Shown: positions 1 to 8,706 of the stretch, piece after piece
Layout: every line of letters starts with the position of its first letter
Numbering within the stretch: position 1 is the first letter of the stretch
Made by a program: the position numbers and the translations under genes
From: Martinezella rhizogenes
Lineage (GTDB): Bacteria > Pseudomonadota > Alphaproteobacteria > Rhizobiales > Rhizobiaceae
DNA length: 64,000 bases
Assembly: GCA_013322215.1 (NCBI GenBank)
Contig: JAAMEZ010000006.1
Coordinates: forward strand, 248,001 to 312,000
Reading direction: 5' to 3'
The notes under the pieces: model-generated
Told to the model about the DNA's origin: nothing
What the model saw: the letters and a program-made list of their open reading frames with translations, nothing else
The model's database searches: none

Positions 1-344
1 TCAACGCCGCCAACGACGCCTCGTCCCGCAAGCGCCATAAGATTGCCGCCCTCGATATGGGCGGAATCGAAGATGACCGACGGCAGTCCATCCCTGTCGA
101 TCAGGCAAAGTCGGCCGCCCATGACATGCCAGAAGTCGACGCTCGGATCGAAATAATTGCCGATCATGCCATCGGGCGCCAGAACCATGAAGCGCGTAAA
201 CATCCCACGATTGACGTCGCCAAGGCTCCAGAATGTGCCGCTCAACATGTCCTGGGTCAGCAGCGGCGCATCGGACCATTGTATCTGGCTCGCAGGATGC
301 GCTTCGTAGGTGGGCGTATGCAGGCTGTTCGCTGCCAATGACAT
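1..344 (-). CDS. Partial CDS of unknown function, cut by the left window edge
   Basis: An open frame starts at the ATG at 344 and runs leftward off the window, giving at least 114 residues with no stop. The protein begins MSLAANSLHTPTYEAH and continues with a beta-rich stretch having regularly spaced Trp and Gly (FWSLGDVNRGMF, then WHVMGGRLCLIDRDG). I do not recognise the family. The pattern of short strands ending in D-x-x-G recalls accessory modules of bacterial surface-glycan enzymes, but that is an impression only. The neighbour at 704 is a divergent glycosyltransferase, which fits a polysaccharide locus. Overlapping frames on both strands look like shadows. Confidence 0.55.
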   Translation of the reverse strand, partial: MSLAANSLHTPTYEAHPASQIQWSDAPLLTQDMLSGTFWSLGDVNRGMFTRFMVLAPDGMIGNYFDPSVDFWHVMGGRLCLIDRDGLPSVIFDSAHIEGGNLMALAGRGVVGGV

Positions 345-703
345 GTGGACTGTCCCCTAATTCCGAACCCCAGGTAACGGCCCGATCCGAGGAAAGCAGT
401 CAGACGACGTGGCTCCCGGAGATTCGCTCGCGATCGAGCTCGTTTGATCGGCACTTTGGCCATCCTTCCTTTTGCGAAGCTTGTGCGGGAAATCGCCGGA
501 CGCCTGCCGCCCGGGACACTTTTCGCGCAATCCAGCCTCGCGAAAGTTGGTCGGCATAAGCTCGGGACTGGAATTTCTGTGCGGGGACAATCGCGCGTTC
601 AGAATATTGCCAAGAACGTCGGTGCTCGGCGGACACGAAGGTCGGTCGTGTCGTCCGTCAGGTCGAGACTAAGAACCACTCGTCTCTTTTACGGTAGCAG
701 AAG
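345..703. other. Intergenic region between divergent genes, no gene seen
   Basis: About 360 bases separate the left-edge partial gene from the glycosyltransferase at 704. Short open frames are present on both strands, but they overlap one another and lack good ribosome binding sites or recognisable domains. The region should carry the promoters of both divergent genes. I could not assign convincing -35/-10 hexamers. Confidence 0.5.
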
Positions 704-2593
704 ATGCATCAGAAGAAAAAGCTGGCCATAATCATCGAAGTCGATAGCTTCATCGGCGACATAATCCAACATCTGTCAAAGACCTACGAAGTCATGGCCA
801 TACAGCCAAAGACTTTCAAGGAGATCGAGACGGCTGTGGAATGGGCCGACATCGTCTGGTTCGAATTCTGCAACGAGCTCTTCGTCCATGCGATCAACCA
901 GAACATCAAGCGGCGCGGCAAGCGTGTCATCGCGCGCTGGCATCGCTTCGAGATCGTGGAATCGAATTTTCCCGATCGCATCGATTTCGGCGCCATCGAC
1001 GATCTGATTCTGGTGTCTCATGACATGCTGCGTGTCCTGAAACTCAGGGCACCCCAGGTCACCCAGAAGACCCGTACCCACGTCGTGTGGAACGGCCTCA
1101 ATCTCGACAAGTTCAAGCCGATCCCTTCGCTCGACAAGAAGAAGATCGCCTGGGCCGCCAAGCCCTTTATGCGCAAGAACCAGCCGCTGTTCCTGCAAGT
1201 CATGCACTCGCTGGTGAAGCGCGATCCTTCCTACACGCTGCATGTGGCCGGCGAACACGAAGAGTTCGTCATGATGCCGTACCTGAAGCGCACGACGGAA
1301 AAGCTCGGTCTCACCCGCAACGTCTTCTTCCATGGCTGGCAGCGCAACATGCCGGCCTTCCTTGCCGACAAGGGCGTGATACTGTCGACCTCGGTGCATG
1401 AAAGCTTCGGTTACAATATCGCCGAAGCCATGGCTATCGGTGCCCTACCGGTGGTCCATGATTATCCCGGTGCGGAAGAATTCTGGCCCGACGAAATCCG
1501 CTTCTCGTCGGTGGATGAGGCCGTCGAAAAGATCATTGCCGGTCAGACCCATCAATGGACGCAATATGTCCACGAGAAATTCCCTCTCGCCAGGCAGCTG
1601 CGCGAACTCGATATCGTCATGGGCGATCGGGTACCCGAAGTCGCAAAACCCGTGAATTGGGCATCGCTGGAACAGCAGGCGGGTTCAAATATGAAGCGGC
1701 CCGTCCCGCTTTGGCTGGCTCAGCGGCCAGCACCCGCACAGCAGGTTCAACAGCCCGCGGCGCCTATTCCGCAGGCCATATCGGTGCAGCAGGTTCGCGA
1801 AGCCATGCCGGTTGCCGAGGTGGCGATGCAGCCGATGCCGCAGCCCTATCCGACACAGCCGCACCCCATCCCGGCACCATCCGTGGAACGGCTTGCTCCC
1901 GTTACGCCGCTGGAACAGCCGATCCGGCGATCGGAAGCTGCGCCTTCCTTTGACTCCACCGGCTATTGGGAGGGCCGTTATCGCAATGGTGGCAACTCGG
2001 GTGCCGGCTCTTATGATGTGCTCGCCAAGTACAAGGGGCAGTTTCTGAATAGTCTCGCCCGGAAGAAAGGGCTGAAATCCTTTGCGGAGATGGGCTCCGG
2101 CGACGGCAATCAGCTGAAATACTTCTCGTTCGACCGCTATACCGGCTTCGATGTCTCCAAGACGGTCATCGAACGCACGATGATGATGTATAGGGACAAG
2201 CCGAACTACAATTTCGTCTGGCTGGGCGATCAGTCGCTGGACTGGGAAATGCACGAGGACGCCTATGACTGCGCCCTGTCGCTTGACGTGCTCTACCATC
2301 TGATCGACGACAATATCTACGTCAATTACCTCGACCAGCTGTTCTCCCTGCCACAGCGCTATGTGGTTATCTACGCCTCCAATTTCGACGGCCCGGATAT
2401 TCGTGGCGCGTCGCATGTCCGGCACCGCAAGTTCACGACGGACATCGCAAACCGGTTCCCGCAATGGACCCTGCTGAAGCTGGTGGAGAACCCATACAAG
2501 TTCAAGGAATCGACCGAAGCGGATTTTGCGATCTACAGCCGCGACGAATTCGAAAATGCCCTGGATCTGAACGAACTCGACGCCATCAGATGA
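704..2593 (+). CDS. Fused glycosyltransferase / SAM-dependent methyltransferase
   Basis: A 629-residue two-domain protein. Residues about 1-310 form a GT-B glycosyltransferase with the typical late motif HESFGYNIAEAMAIG (Glu233 and Glu241 as the E-x7-E pair). Residues about 330-410 are a Pro/Gln/Ala-rich flexible linker. Residues about 415-629 form a class I methyltransferase: AEMGSGDGNQ is the SAM-binding loop near 463, followed by a DxxxSLDVLYHL segment. The likely role is building and methylating a surface glycan in the cytoplasm. The gene stands alone, followed by a strong terminator. No strong Shine-Dalgarno is visible before the ATG, so the exact start is less sure than the call. Sugar and acceptor are unknown. 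Confidence 0.85.
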   Translation: MHQKKKLAIIIEVDSFIGDIIQHLSKTYEVMAIQPKTFKEIETAVEWADIVWFEFCNELFVHAINQNIKRRGKRVIARWHRFEIVESNFPDRIDFGAIDDLILVSHDMLRVLKLRAPQVTQKTRTHVVWNGLNLDKFKPIPSLDKKKIAWAAKPFMRKNQPLFLQVMHSLVKRDPSYTLHVAGEHEEFVMMPYLKRTTEKLGLTRNVFFHGWQRNMPAFLADKGVILSTSVHESFGYNIAEAMAIGALPVVHDYPGAEEFWPDEIRFSSVDEAVEKIIAGQTHQWTQYVHEKFPLARQLRELDIVMGDRVPEVAKPVNWASLEQQAGSNMKRPVPLWLAQRPAPAQQVQQPAAPIPQAISVQQVREAMPVAEVAMQPMPQPYPTQPHPIPAPSVERLAPVTPLEQPIRRSEAAPSFDSTGYWEGRYRNGGNSGAGSYDVLAKYKGQFLNSLARKKGLKSFAEMGSGDGNQLKYFSFDRYTGFDVSKTVIERTMMMYRDKPNYNFVWLGDQSLDWEMHEDAYDCALSLDVLYHLIDDNIYVNYLDQLFSLPQRYVVIYASNFDGPDIRGASHVRHRKFTTDIANRFPQWTLLKLVENPYKFKESTEADFAIYSRDEFENALDLNELDAIR

Positions 2594-2610
2594 ACCAGCC
2601 TGAAACGGAA

Positions 2611-2650
2611 GAGAGGCGCCGCGGCATGACCGCGGCGCCTCTCTTTTTAT
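2611..2650 (+). terminator. Rho-independent terminator after the fused glycosyltransferase
   Basis: A perfect 14-bp stem (2611-2624 with 2630-2643) with the 5-base loop CATGA is followed by a T run. It lies 17 bases past the stop codon of the gene ending at 2593. It also separates that gene from the convergent glycosyltransferase on the other strand. Confidence 0.93.
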
Positions 2651-2687
2651 TGCGAGTACATCAGGCGCCGAACACTATCTTAGCCGG

Positions 2688-3677
2688 CTATCTTGGCGTC
2701 TTGCCGAGTATCAAATGAGGGGCCTGTTTCAGCCTGAGCGCGATATCCGCAGTCTCGAACGACTGCCTGCGCACGTTCTCATAGTCAGCCAGGCCATACT
2801 CTTCGTAGCATTGCCGAACCAGCGCGAAGAAGCGCTCCTTGAGATCGAACGGTAATTGCGGGTAAATCCAATCGAGCAAATCGAACTTGCTGCGAAGGAA
2901 CCACTGATAGTAGGCCTGCTTCATCTGAGGCAGGCGCGCAAATAGCGATTCCACCTCTGCAAAGGCCTTGAAGACCTCGAATCGCTTTTCGGTGAAGACA
3001 TTGGTCAATTGCGCCCGGTCCTGATAGACGCGGTGGCCGATGAGATAGCGATTCATCATGCCGATCTTCCGGGCGTACAGATAGATGTGCCAGTGAGCAT
3101 AGATGTCATTGTGGACGCGCGTCTCCGAGAAGCGGAGACCCGTTTCCCGGCATAGGTTGGCGCTAACGATCTTGTTCCAGGGGAAATTCACGGTGAACAG
3201 CAATCGCTCGCACTGGTCGAGCGTAAAAATGCCTATATCAGTATCGCCGAGCAGTGCCTGCCAGGCATCATTATCGATCGGCAGCATCGGATCGAGACGG
3301 CCGCTTCTCTCGGTCACATAGCGATAACGAAACACCATCACATCGCAACCATTGGCTTCCATGTGATGGACGACTTCATCGATCGAGCGATGCGCCACCA
3401 TGTCGTCGGCGTCGAGAAAGTAATAATAGTCGCCGCGGGCGGCGGCCATGCCGGCATTCCGGCTGTATCCCGCCCCGCCATTTTGCGGATTGCGCAGTAG
3501 CCGCACCCGCTGATCGCGCTGAGCATGTCGCTCGACAATCATCGCGGTGGCATCGGGAGACATATCGTCGACGACAATCACCTCCAGAACATCACGATTT
3601 TCAAGAACCGCGGCAATCGTTTCACCGATGGATTCCTGCGCCTTAAAGGCGGGAATGATGACACTGACTTTGCTCAC
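2688..3677 (-). CDS. Family 2 glycosyltransferase
   Basis: A GT-A glycosyltransferase of about 329 residues. From the chosen start it opens SKVSVIIPAFKAQESIGETI, then VIVVDDMSPD and the DxD-like YYFLDADDM, all standard GT2 nucleotide-sugar and metal contacts. The frame is open much further upstream (to 3872). The GTG at 3677 is preferred because AGGAG lies 5 bases before it and the domain begins immediately after it. ATGs at 3731 and 3698 are alternatives. The gene is transcribed away from a second GT2 gene at 3974, so the two likely serve the same polysaccharide. Donor and acceptor sugars cannot be read from the sequence. Confidence 0.85.
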   Translation of the reverse strand: MSKVSVIIPAFKAQESIGETIAAVLENRDVLEVIVVDDMSPDATAMIVERHAQRDQRVRLLRNPQNGGAGYSRNAGMAAARGDYYYFLDADDMVAHRSIDEVVHHMEANGCDVMVFRYRYVTERSGRLDPMLPIDNDAWQALLGDTDIGIFTLDQCERLLFTVNFPWNKIVSANLCRETGLRFSETRVHNDIYAHWHIYLYARKIGMMNRYLIGHRVYQDRAQLTNVFTEKRFEVFKAFAEVESLFARLPQMKQAYYQWFLRSKFDLLDWIYPQLPFDLKERFFALVRQCYEEYGLADYENVRRQSFETADIALRLKQAPHLILGKTPR

Positions 3678-3973
3678 AGGGTCTCCTGATACTGACATGG
3701 ATGCCAAACCCTGCAGGTATCGGTTGTCCATGCGCCTCCGGCTATCCAGCCATTTCCGAGGGAGAGGCACCCTCAAAAACGGCAATCGCCTCCTGCCGGG
3801 ATTGCAGGATGCGCTGACAGGAGCATAGAGAGCGGAACTTGCACTGAACTGGAGCATGAGCGCTTTCCGCAATCAGGTCGCCCAAAACTCTCCAGCCCCG
3901 CGAAAGCAATCCGGCTTATTCATGGATCAAAGTCCGTGCATAGAATCGCGCTGATGCCTCGTGGAGAATATCG

Positions 3974-5188
3974 ATGTCTTCTGCTCAAGTTCCCGTCCTT
4001 TCGATCTGCGTTCCGACCTATAACCGTCAGTTCATGCTCGAACGGAACGTCAATTTCCACTTGGAAGAATTTCGTCGACTGGGACTCCCTTTCGAAATCG
4101 TCATTGTCGACGATTGTTCGACGGATGAGACCGCGGCCTACATTCAGTCGATCTCGCATCACCCGGAAATCAGCGCCTATCGCCGGGCGCGCAATTCCGG
4201 TTTCATCAGCAACTACGCTTTTGCAATGCAGAGAGCCCGCGGCCACTACGCGGTTTTCCTCGGCGATGACGACTTGCTGATCCCGGAAAAAGTCGTCGAA
4301 TATCTTCGCATCATGGTGGACGACAAGAACATCGGCATGATCCAGGCGCCGTGGCTTCTGGTCGACGGCCGGCCGGGCGGCGGCGATATGGAGCCCTTCT
4401 ATCACCTCTCCTATCCGACGCGTCACACCAAGGGTGACTTCCGCTCGATGCTGGAATTCATTCTCGACAAGCACATCTTCCCCGAATTCATGATCATCCG
4501 GCGCGACGTTCTGACGAAGTCGATCTCCAGCCCCACGCCCTTCATCTTCTGGGCCTTCCTCTACACGACCCGTGCATTGGACAAGGCCGATATCCTGTTC
4601 ATGCCCGAACCTTTTGCGCGCGTGACCGCCGTTTCCGACGATCCGCGCCTGCAGCAGGGCAACAAGGAATGCATGTTCCAGTGGGATACCTACAGGGGCG
4701 GCCTCGAATACCTCGCCTCGCAGGCCCTGCGCGACAACCGCTATCCGCCTGACTATCGCGGCTCGCTGATGCCGCGCATTACCGAATTCATGCTGCAGCG
4801 TCAGGCGGTCGCCATGCGCCTGCATGTCAATGCGCAGAACTGGGTGGAAGCCTATATCATGTATCACCGCATGGCGGCCTACCTGCCGACGCCGCTGCCG
4901 CCGGAATCCTACGATCAGATCCGCAAGCTGGCGGGCATCTCCACCGCCGCAACGGAAGCGATCGCCTTCAACGGCGAGCCTGTCATCATCGAGCCGATCA
5001 TCGACGACGCCACGATCAACCTTCTCCCGCAGTCGATCCGGCAGCATCTCTCAAGGGAAGCGCCGCAGACCGGCAGCTATGGCGGCAAGCCAAGGGCCTA
5101 TCTTCGCTTCACGGAGGATTTCCCCGCAAATCCGGGTCCGAAAGACGGCCTGTTCAGCATTCTCACCTATATCGATCAGTTCGTCTGA
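3974..5188 (+). CDS. Family 2 glycosyltransferase
   Basis: A 404-residue GT2 protein beginning MSSAQVPVLSICVPTYNRQ, with IVIVDDCSTDET and the metal-binding HYAVFLGDDDLL. The catalytic GT-A domain fills about residues 8-230. The remaining ~170 residues are family-specific and end near a LRFTEDFPA segment. The ATG has GGAGA 7-8 bases upstream. It is divergent from the GT2 gene ending at 3677, with about 300 bases between them that presumably hold both promoters. It probably acts at the cytoplasmic face in exo- or lipopolysaccharide assembly. The substrate is unknown. Confidence 0.85.
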   Translation: MSSAQVPVLSICVPTYNRQFMLERNVNFHLEEFRRLGLPFEIVIVDDCSTDETAAYIQSISHHPEISAYRRARNSGFISNYAFAMQRARGHYAVFLGDDDLLIPEKVVEYLRIMVDDKNIGMIQAPWLLVDGRPGGGDMEPFYHLSYPTRHTKGDFRSMLEFILDKHIFPEFMIIRRDVLTKSISSPTPFIFWAFLYTTRALDKADILFMPEPFARVTAVSDDPRLQQGNKECMFQWDTYRGGLEYLASQALRDNRYPPDYRGSLMPRITEFMLQRQAVAMRLHVNAQNWVEAYIMYHRMAAYLPTPLPPESYDQIRKLAGISTAATEAIAFNGEPVIIEPIIDDATINLLPQSIRQHLSREAPQTGSYGGKPRAYLRFTEDFPANPGPKDGLFSILTYIDQFV

Positions 5189-5206
5189 GATCTGACGTTG
5201 AACGCC

Positions 5207-5246
5207 AAAGGAGCTCCGTCGCGCAATGCTCGGCGGAGCCTTTCTT
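5207..5246 (+). terminator. Terminator-like hairpin after the second GT2 gene
   Basis: AAAGG (5207-5211) pairs with CCTTT (5239-5243). After a 2-base bulge, CTCCG pairs with CGGAG. The hairpin sits just past the stop of the GT2 gene and before the convergent glycosidase. The T run is short, so termination efficiency is uncertain. Confidence 0.55.
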
Positions 5247-5257
5247 ACGGATTCACA

Positions 5258-6004
5258 TCAGCCCGGTAACATTTCCGTCACCGCAATGATCGGCCCGAGT
5301 GGAAACAGGTTGTCGCGCCTTTGCCATTCCGGAATGTCGAGGCTGGAAATGCTGCCGTCCAAAAACAGCGCATTCGGACATTTCAGCTCGTCGCGAAACA
5401 GCGTCGCAAAATCGTGGAAGCGCACCGCGCCATCCGAAATGGCAAAGATGACCTTGCCGTCAGCCGTAACGCCAACGCCGTTTCGTGTCTTCAAGCTCAG
5501 ACTGTCCGCCAGAAATGACGGATGGAGCTTGCCGCCGACGACCAGCATCGGGCCGGACTGGGTTGCGTAAAAAGGCTTGATGCCAGAGGCGGCGAAAGCC
5601 TTGCTTTCCATGATGCCGGCCTTGCCCGATCCGAGATAGAAAACCCCGTTCGGCAACAGATGGAAGTTGCCCCATCCCCTGTTGGTGTTGATCGCCTTCA
5701 CCTCACGTCCGTTTTCGACGAAGAGGCCGACGGGAGACTGGTCGTCGAGATACATGCCGCCATTCATGGCGAAGCGCACATAGATGCGATCCTCGCGCAG
5801 ATCGTTTTCGAGCGCCCGGAACGAGCCATAGGGCTTGCCGCTGCGGTCATTCTGGAAAATCTGGATATCGTCGCCGGCGGGATCGAAAGTGCAGACGGTA
5901 TAGCCGTCGGCGAGATGCTGAACCTTGCGACAGGCTTCGCCGGCTGACGCGGTGGCGGCGAAGGCGAGAACGGCAAGGATGATGATCAATCGAATCAAAC
6001 GCAT
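5258..6004 (-). CDS. Secreted phosphodiester glycosidase family protein (NAGPA-like)
   Basis: A 248-residue protein with an N-terminal signal peptide (MRLIRLIIILAVLAFAATASAG). The mature part carries hallmarks of the phosphodiester glycosidase fold (DUF2233/NAGPA): RFAMNGGMYLDD, then INTNRGWGNFHLLPNGVFYLG, TQSGPMLV, and near the end ALFLDGSISSL. Family members cleave sugar-phosphodiester links, including uncovering enzymes and cell-envelope glycan hydrolases. Here the protein would act in the periplasm. It neighbours glycosyltransferases, which suits envelope glycan turnover, but no operon link is visible. Confidence 0.85.
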   Translation of the reverse strand: MRLIRLIIILAVLAFAATASAGEACRKVQHLADGYTVCTFDPAGDDIQIFQNDRSGKPYGSFRALENDLREDRIYVRFAMNGGMYLDDQSPVGLFVENGREVKAINTNRGWGNFHLLPNGVFYLGSGKAGIMESKAFAASGIKPFYATQSGPMLVVGGKLHPSFLADSLSLKTRNGVGVTADGKVIFAISDGAVRFHDFATLFRDELKCPNALFLDGSISSLDIPEWQRRDNLFPLGPIIAVTEMLPG

Positions 6005-6071
6005 GGCCCCGCATGAATAGCACAGGCTTCAGAACGCATCGCAATGCGGCGAAACAAGGAACGCGTGAGAA

Positions 6072-6764
6072 CTAAAGCTGGAGCGCTGCCATATGGAATG
6101 CAAGCTGTTCGGCGGGATAACGATAGCCCGCCCCGACCGGGCAGGCATTGCGTGCAAGACAGCCACCAGCCATGCAGCCAGCCTGCCCTTGCGGCTTGCG
6201 CAAATGCGACCGACAGCGTGGAACATCGAACCCCACGGCCGTTATCGCCCCGGCGGGACAGACGGCAAGACAAGGCTTTTCCACGCACAGATCGCATGGA
6301 TGCGAAGAAATTGGCGGCTCCTCCACTCCTTCCAGAGCATCGGCAAATCCCAATGCGCCGCGATAGCCGTGCCACAGGCCATAGTCCGGATGGATCAGGA
6401 TGCCGAGCGGCGACGCTTTCAGGCCCTCGGCCTGCATGGCCCATCGCTGAAACGGTTGCCAAGGAGGGTCCGAAGGAAAATAGGCCGTGGCCCCCAACTC
6501 GGTTGCGACCGGCCGGATGATTGCCTTCGACCAATCGTCGAGGGAATCTTTGCGTGTCCTGTTGGCGGGCATATCCAGCCATTTCGAGAACGCCGGCCAG
6601 ATCGAGCCTCCGATATTGCCGAGCAGCGCGACGCTTCGAGCTGTTGTGCCATCCGTCAGCAGCGGCCCCTCGCCTTCATCAAAAGACAGGCTGCCACGAA
6701 CGAAAACTCCGTGGACGCCGAGCGCCGCACGGAGCTGTTCGAATATTTGCGGGCCGCGGCTCAC
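6072..6764 (-). CDS. Ferredoxin-like 4Fe-4S protein beside mttB-type gene
   Basis: A 230-residue protein with eight cysteines in the C-terminal third. The first set is C157-x2-C160-x4-C165-x3-C169-P, resembling one [4Fe-4S] motif. The second set is C184, C197, C202 and C208. The N-terminal 150 residues have no motif I know, though the overall look recalls the Fe-S end of epoxyqueuosine-reductase-like proteins. The frame starts at a GTG preceded by AAGGGG. It lies 101 bases downstream of the MttB-family gene on the same strand, so it is probably in its operon. A role as electron donor for corrinoid reactivation is an inference from this context. Confidence 0.72.
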   Translation of the reverse strand: MSRGPQIFEQLRAALGVHGVFVRGSLSFDEGEGPLLTDGTTARSVALLGNIGGSIWPAFSKWLDMPANRTRKDSLDDWSKAIIRPVATELGATAYFPSDPPWQPFQRWAMQAEGLKASPLGILIHPDYGLWHGYRGALGFADALEGVEEPPISSHPCDLCVEKPCLAVCPAGAITAVGFDVPRCRSHLRKPQGQAGCMAGGCLARNACPVGAGYRYPAEQLAFHMAALQL

Positions 6765-6865
6765 CGTGGCCCCTTATATGCGTAGTGCGGCCGCCAGACT
6801 TCCTTCTGGATCAGGTCGGCAACGCGCGTTGCACCGCCTTGCTCCCTGGCGGCCTCGGGCTCTCT

Positions 6866-8446
6866 TCAAGTGAAAGCGTCCGGCATGGAATCCTTGCGCT
6901 TCTGAATATAGGCAAGCAAGGCCTCGTCGATGGCCGGATCGAGCGGCGGCGCTTCGTAGTGATCGAGCCACGAGCGGCAAAGCGCGTTGGCGCGTTCCTC
7001 GATGCGCTTCTGGCCTTCGATCTCCCACTGCTCGAAGGAATTGTTGTCGGCGAGCGGCGAACGATAGAAGGCCGACTGGAAATTCGCCTGCGTATGGCCG
7101 CAGCCGAGATAGTGGCTTCCCGGGCCGACCTCACGAATGGCATCCAGCGCCTGGCCATTCTCCGAGAGATCGATACCCTCCGCCATCTTCTGCATCATGC
7201 CCAACTGATCTTGGTCGATCATGAACTTCTCGTAGGACGAAACGAGACCGCCTTCCAGCCATCCGGCCGCATGCAGCACGAAATTCGTGCCGGCGAGCAG
7301 CGTCATATTCAAAGTACTGGCAGATTCGTGTGCCGCCTGCGCATCCGGAATCTTGGAGCCGCAAAGCGAGCCGCCGGTACGGAACGGCAGGCCGAGACGG
7401 CGGGCAAGCTGAGCTGCGCCATAGGAGACGAGCGACGGTTCCGGCGTGCCGAAGGTCGGCGCACCCGACTGCATCGAGATCGAGGCGGCAAAAGTGCCGT
7501 AAAGCACCGGCGAACCCTTGCGGATCAGCTGCGTAAACGAGGCGCCAGCCAGCACCTCGGCAAGAATCTGCGTCAGCGTACCGGCAACCGTCACAGGGCT
7601 CATCGCGCCGGACAGGATGAAAGGAGAAACGACCGAAGCCTGATTGTGCCGGGCATAGACCTTCAATGCACCGAGCATGGTCTCGTCGAACACCATCGGC
7701 GAGTTGGCGTTGATGAGGTTCAGCGTCACACAATTGTTTTCAACGAAATCGTCGCCGAACACGATCTTCGCCATGGCGATCGTGTCTTCGGCACGCTCAG
7801 GTGCTGTAACCGATCCCATGAACGGCTTGTCGGAATATTTGATATGGCTGTAGACCATATCGAGATGGCGCTTGTTGACCGGGATATCGACAGGCTCGCA
7901 CACCGTGCCACCGGACGAATGCATCGACGGCGCCATATAGGCGAGCTTCACGAAATTGCGGAAATCCTCGATCGTCGCATAGCGGCGGTTGCCCTCGAGA
8001 TCGCGCACGAAGGGCGGTCCGTAAACCGGCGCGAAGATCGTCGCCTTGCCGCCGACATGGGCGTTGCGGGCGCTGTTGCGGGCATGCCAGGTAAATTCCT
8101 TCGGCGCCGTCTTCAGAAGCTCACGGCAAAGTCCCTTCGGAAAATGCACGCGCTGCCCGCGTACATCGGCACCGGCTTCCTTCCAGAGCGCCAGAGCTTC
8201 GGCGTCATCGCGAAACTCGATGCCGATTTCTTCCAGAACCGTGTCGGCATTGCGCTCGATGAGCTGCAGGCCTTCCTCGTCGAGCACTTCGTAGACGCCG
8301 ATCTTGCGGGTGATATAGGGAAGCGAAGGACCCGGCCCGCCGCCGCTGCGCGAAGCGCGCCGTGCTGCCGCACCCCGGCCCTCGCTGCGCGAACGCCGTC
8401 CACCGCCGTCATTGCCTGCAGCCGGTTGCTCAATCATATCGTCCAT
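6866..8446 (-). CDS. MttB-family corrinoid methyltransferase (non-pyrrolysine)
   Basis: A 526-residue member of the trimethylamine methyltransferase superfamily (COG5598), recognisable from KATIFAPVYGPPFVRDLEG, SSGGTVCEPVDIP and GPGSHYLGCGHTQANF. The frame is read through without an in-frame amber codon, so it is a non-pyrrolysine homologue. Known relatives demethylate quaternary amines such as glycine betaine, proline betaine or carnitine rather than trimethylamine. Residues 11-39 form a Gly/Arg/Ser-rich tail (GGGRRSR at 14-20) absent from a typical family core. GAGG lies about 8 bases before the ATG. It is divergent from the corrinoid protein at 8707, its expected methyl acceptor. The actual substrate is not determined by the sequence. 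Confidence 0.93.
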   Translation of the reverse strand: MDDMIEQPAAGNDGGGRRSRSEGRGAAARRASRSGGGPGPSLPYITRKIGVYEVLDEEGLQLIERNADTVLEEIGIEFRDDAEALALWKEAGADVRGQRVHFPKGLCRELLKTAPKEFTWHARNSARNAHVGGKATIFAPVYGPPFVRDLEGNRRYATIEDFRNFVKLAYMAPSMHSSGGTVCEPVDIPVNKRHLDMVYSHIKYSDKPFMGSVTAPERAEDTIAMAKIVFGDDFVENNCVTLNLINANSPMVFDETMLGALKVYARHNQASVVSPFILSGAMSPVTVAGTLTQILAEVLAGASFTQLIRKGSPVLYGTFAASISMQSGAPTFGTPEPSLVSYGAAQLARRLGLPFRTGGSLCGSKIPDAQAAHESASTLNMTLLAGTNFVLHAAGWLEGGLVSSYEKFMIDQDQLGMMQKMAEGIDLSENGQALDAIREVGPGSHYLGCGHTQANFQSAFYRSPLADNNSFEQWEIEGQKRIEERANALCRSWLDHYEAPPLDPAIDEALLAYIQKRKDSMPDAFT

Positions 8447-8583
8447 GATGTTTCCTCACTCCTGCGCATGGATGCGTCTATCATGACCCCATGCTATCCG
8501 ATTCCGCCAAGCGGACGTTCCTTAATGCGCCAGCAATTAGCATAGGACAGACATGGGCTGCCAATATCAACTGTTCTTCGTCC

Positions 8584-8604
8584 GTCGCGATTGATCCGCG
8601 CGAC
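8584..8604. promoter_or_regulatory. Inverted repeat between the divergent methyltransferase and corrinoid genes
   Basis: GTCGCG (8584-8589) and CGCGAC (8599-8604) form an inverted repeat with a 9-base spacer. It lies inside the 260-base shared promoter region of the MttB-family gene and the corrinoid protein gene. It could be a regulator site, but it is short and GC-rich, so chance is possible. Confidence 0.3.
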
Positions 8605-8706
8605 GTCGCATTCAAAAAGAGTTTTGGCGGCCTTCCGGTCTATCGATAATGGCGGCAGTGTTTTATACAAGTCTCTGATGCATTGCACGAAAACGGGATG
8701 GAGCGC

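Noticed and set aside
3920-5047. 375-residue frame antisense to a glycosyltransferase
   Set aside because: It overlaps a well-supported GT2 gene in full and has no recognisable motif.
6866-8446. Possible pyrrolysine (in-frame amber) in the MttB-family gene
   Set aside because: The frame is continuous with no internal stop codon, so it is a non-pyrrolysine homologue.
6521-8545. 674-residue open frame antisense to the MttB-family gene
   Set aside because: It is low-complexity Arg/His-rich sequence created by the codon bias of the real gene on the other strand.
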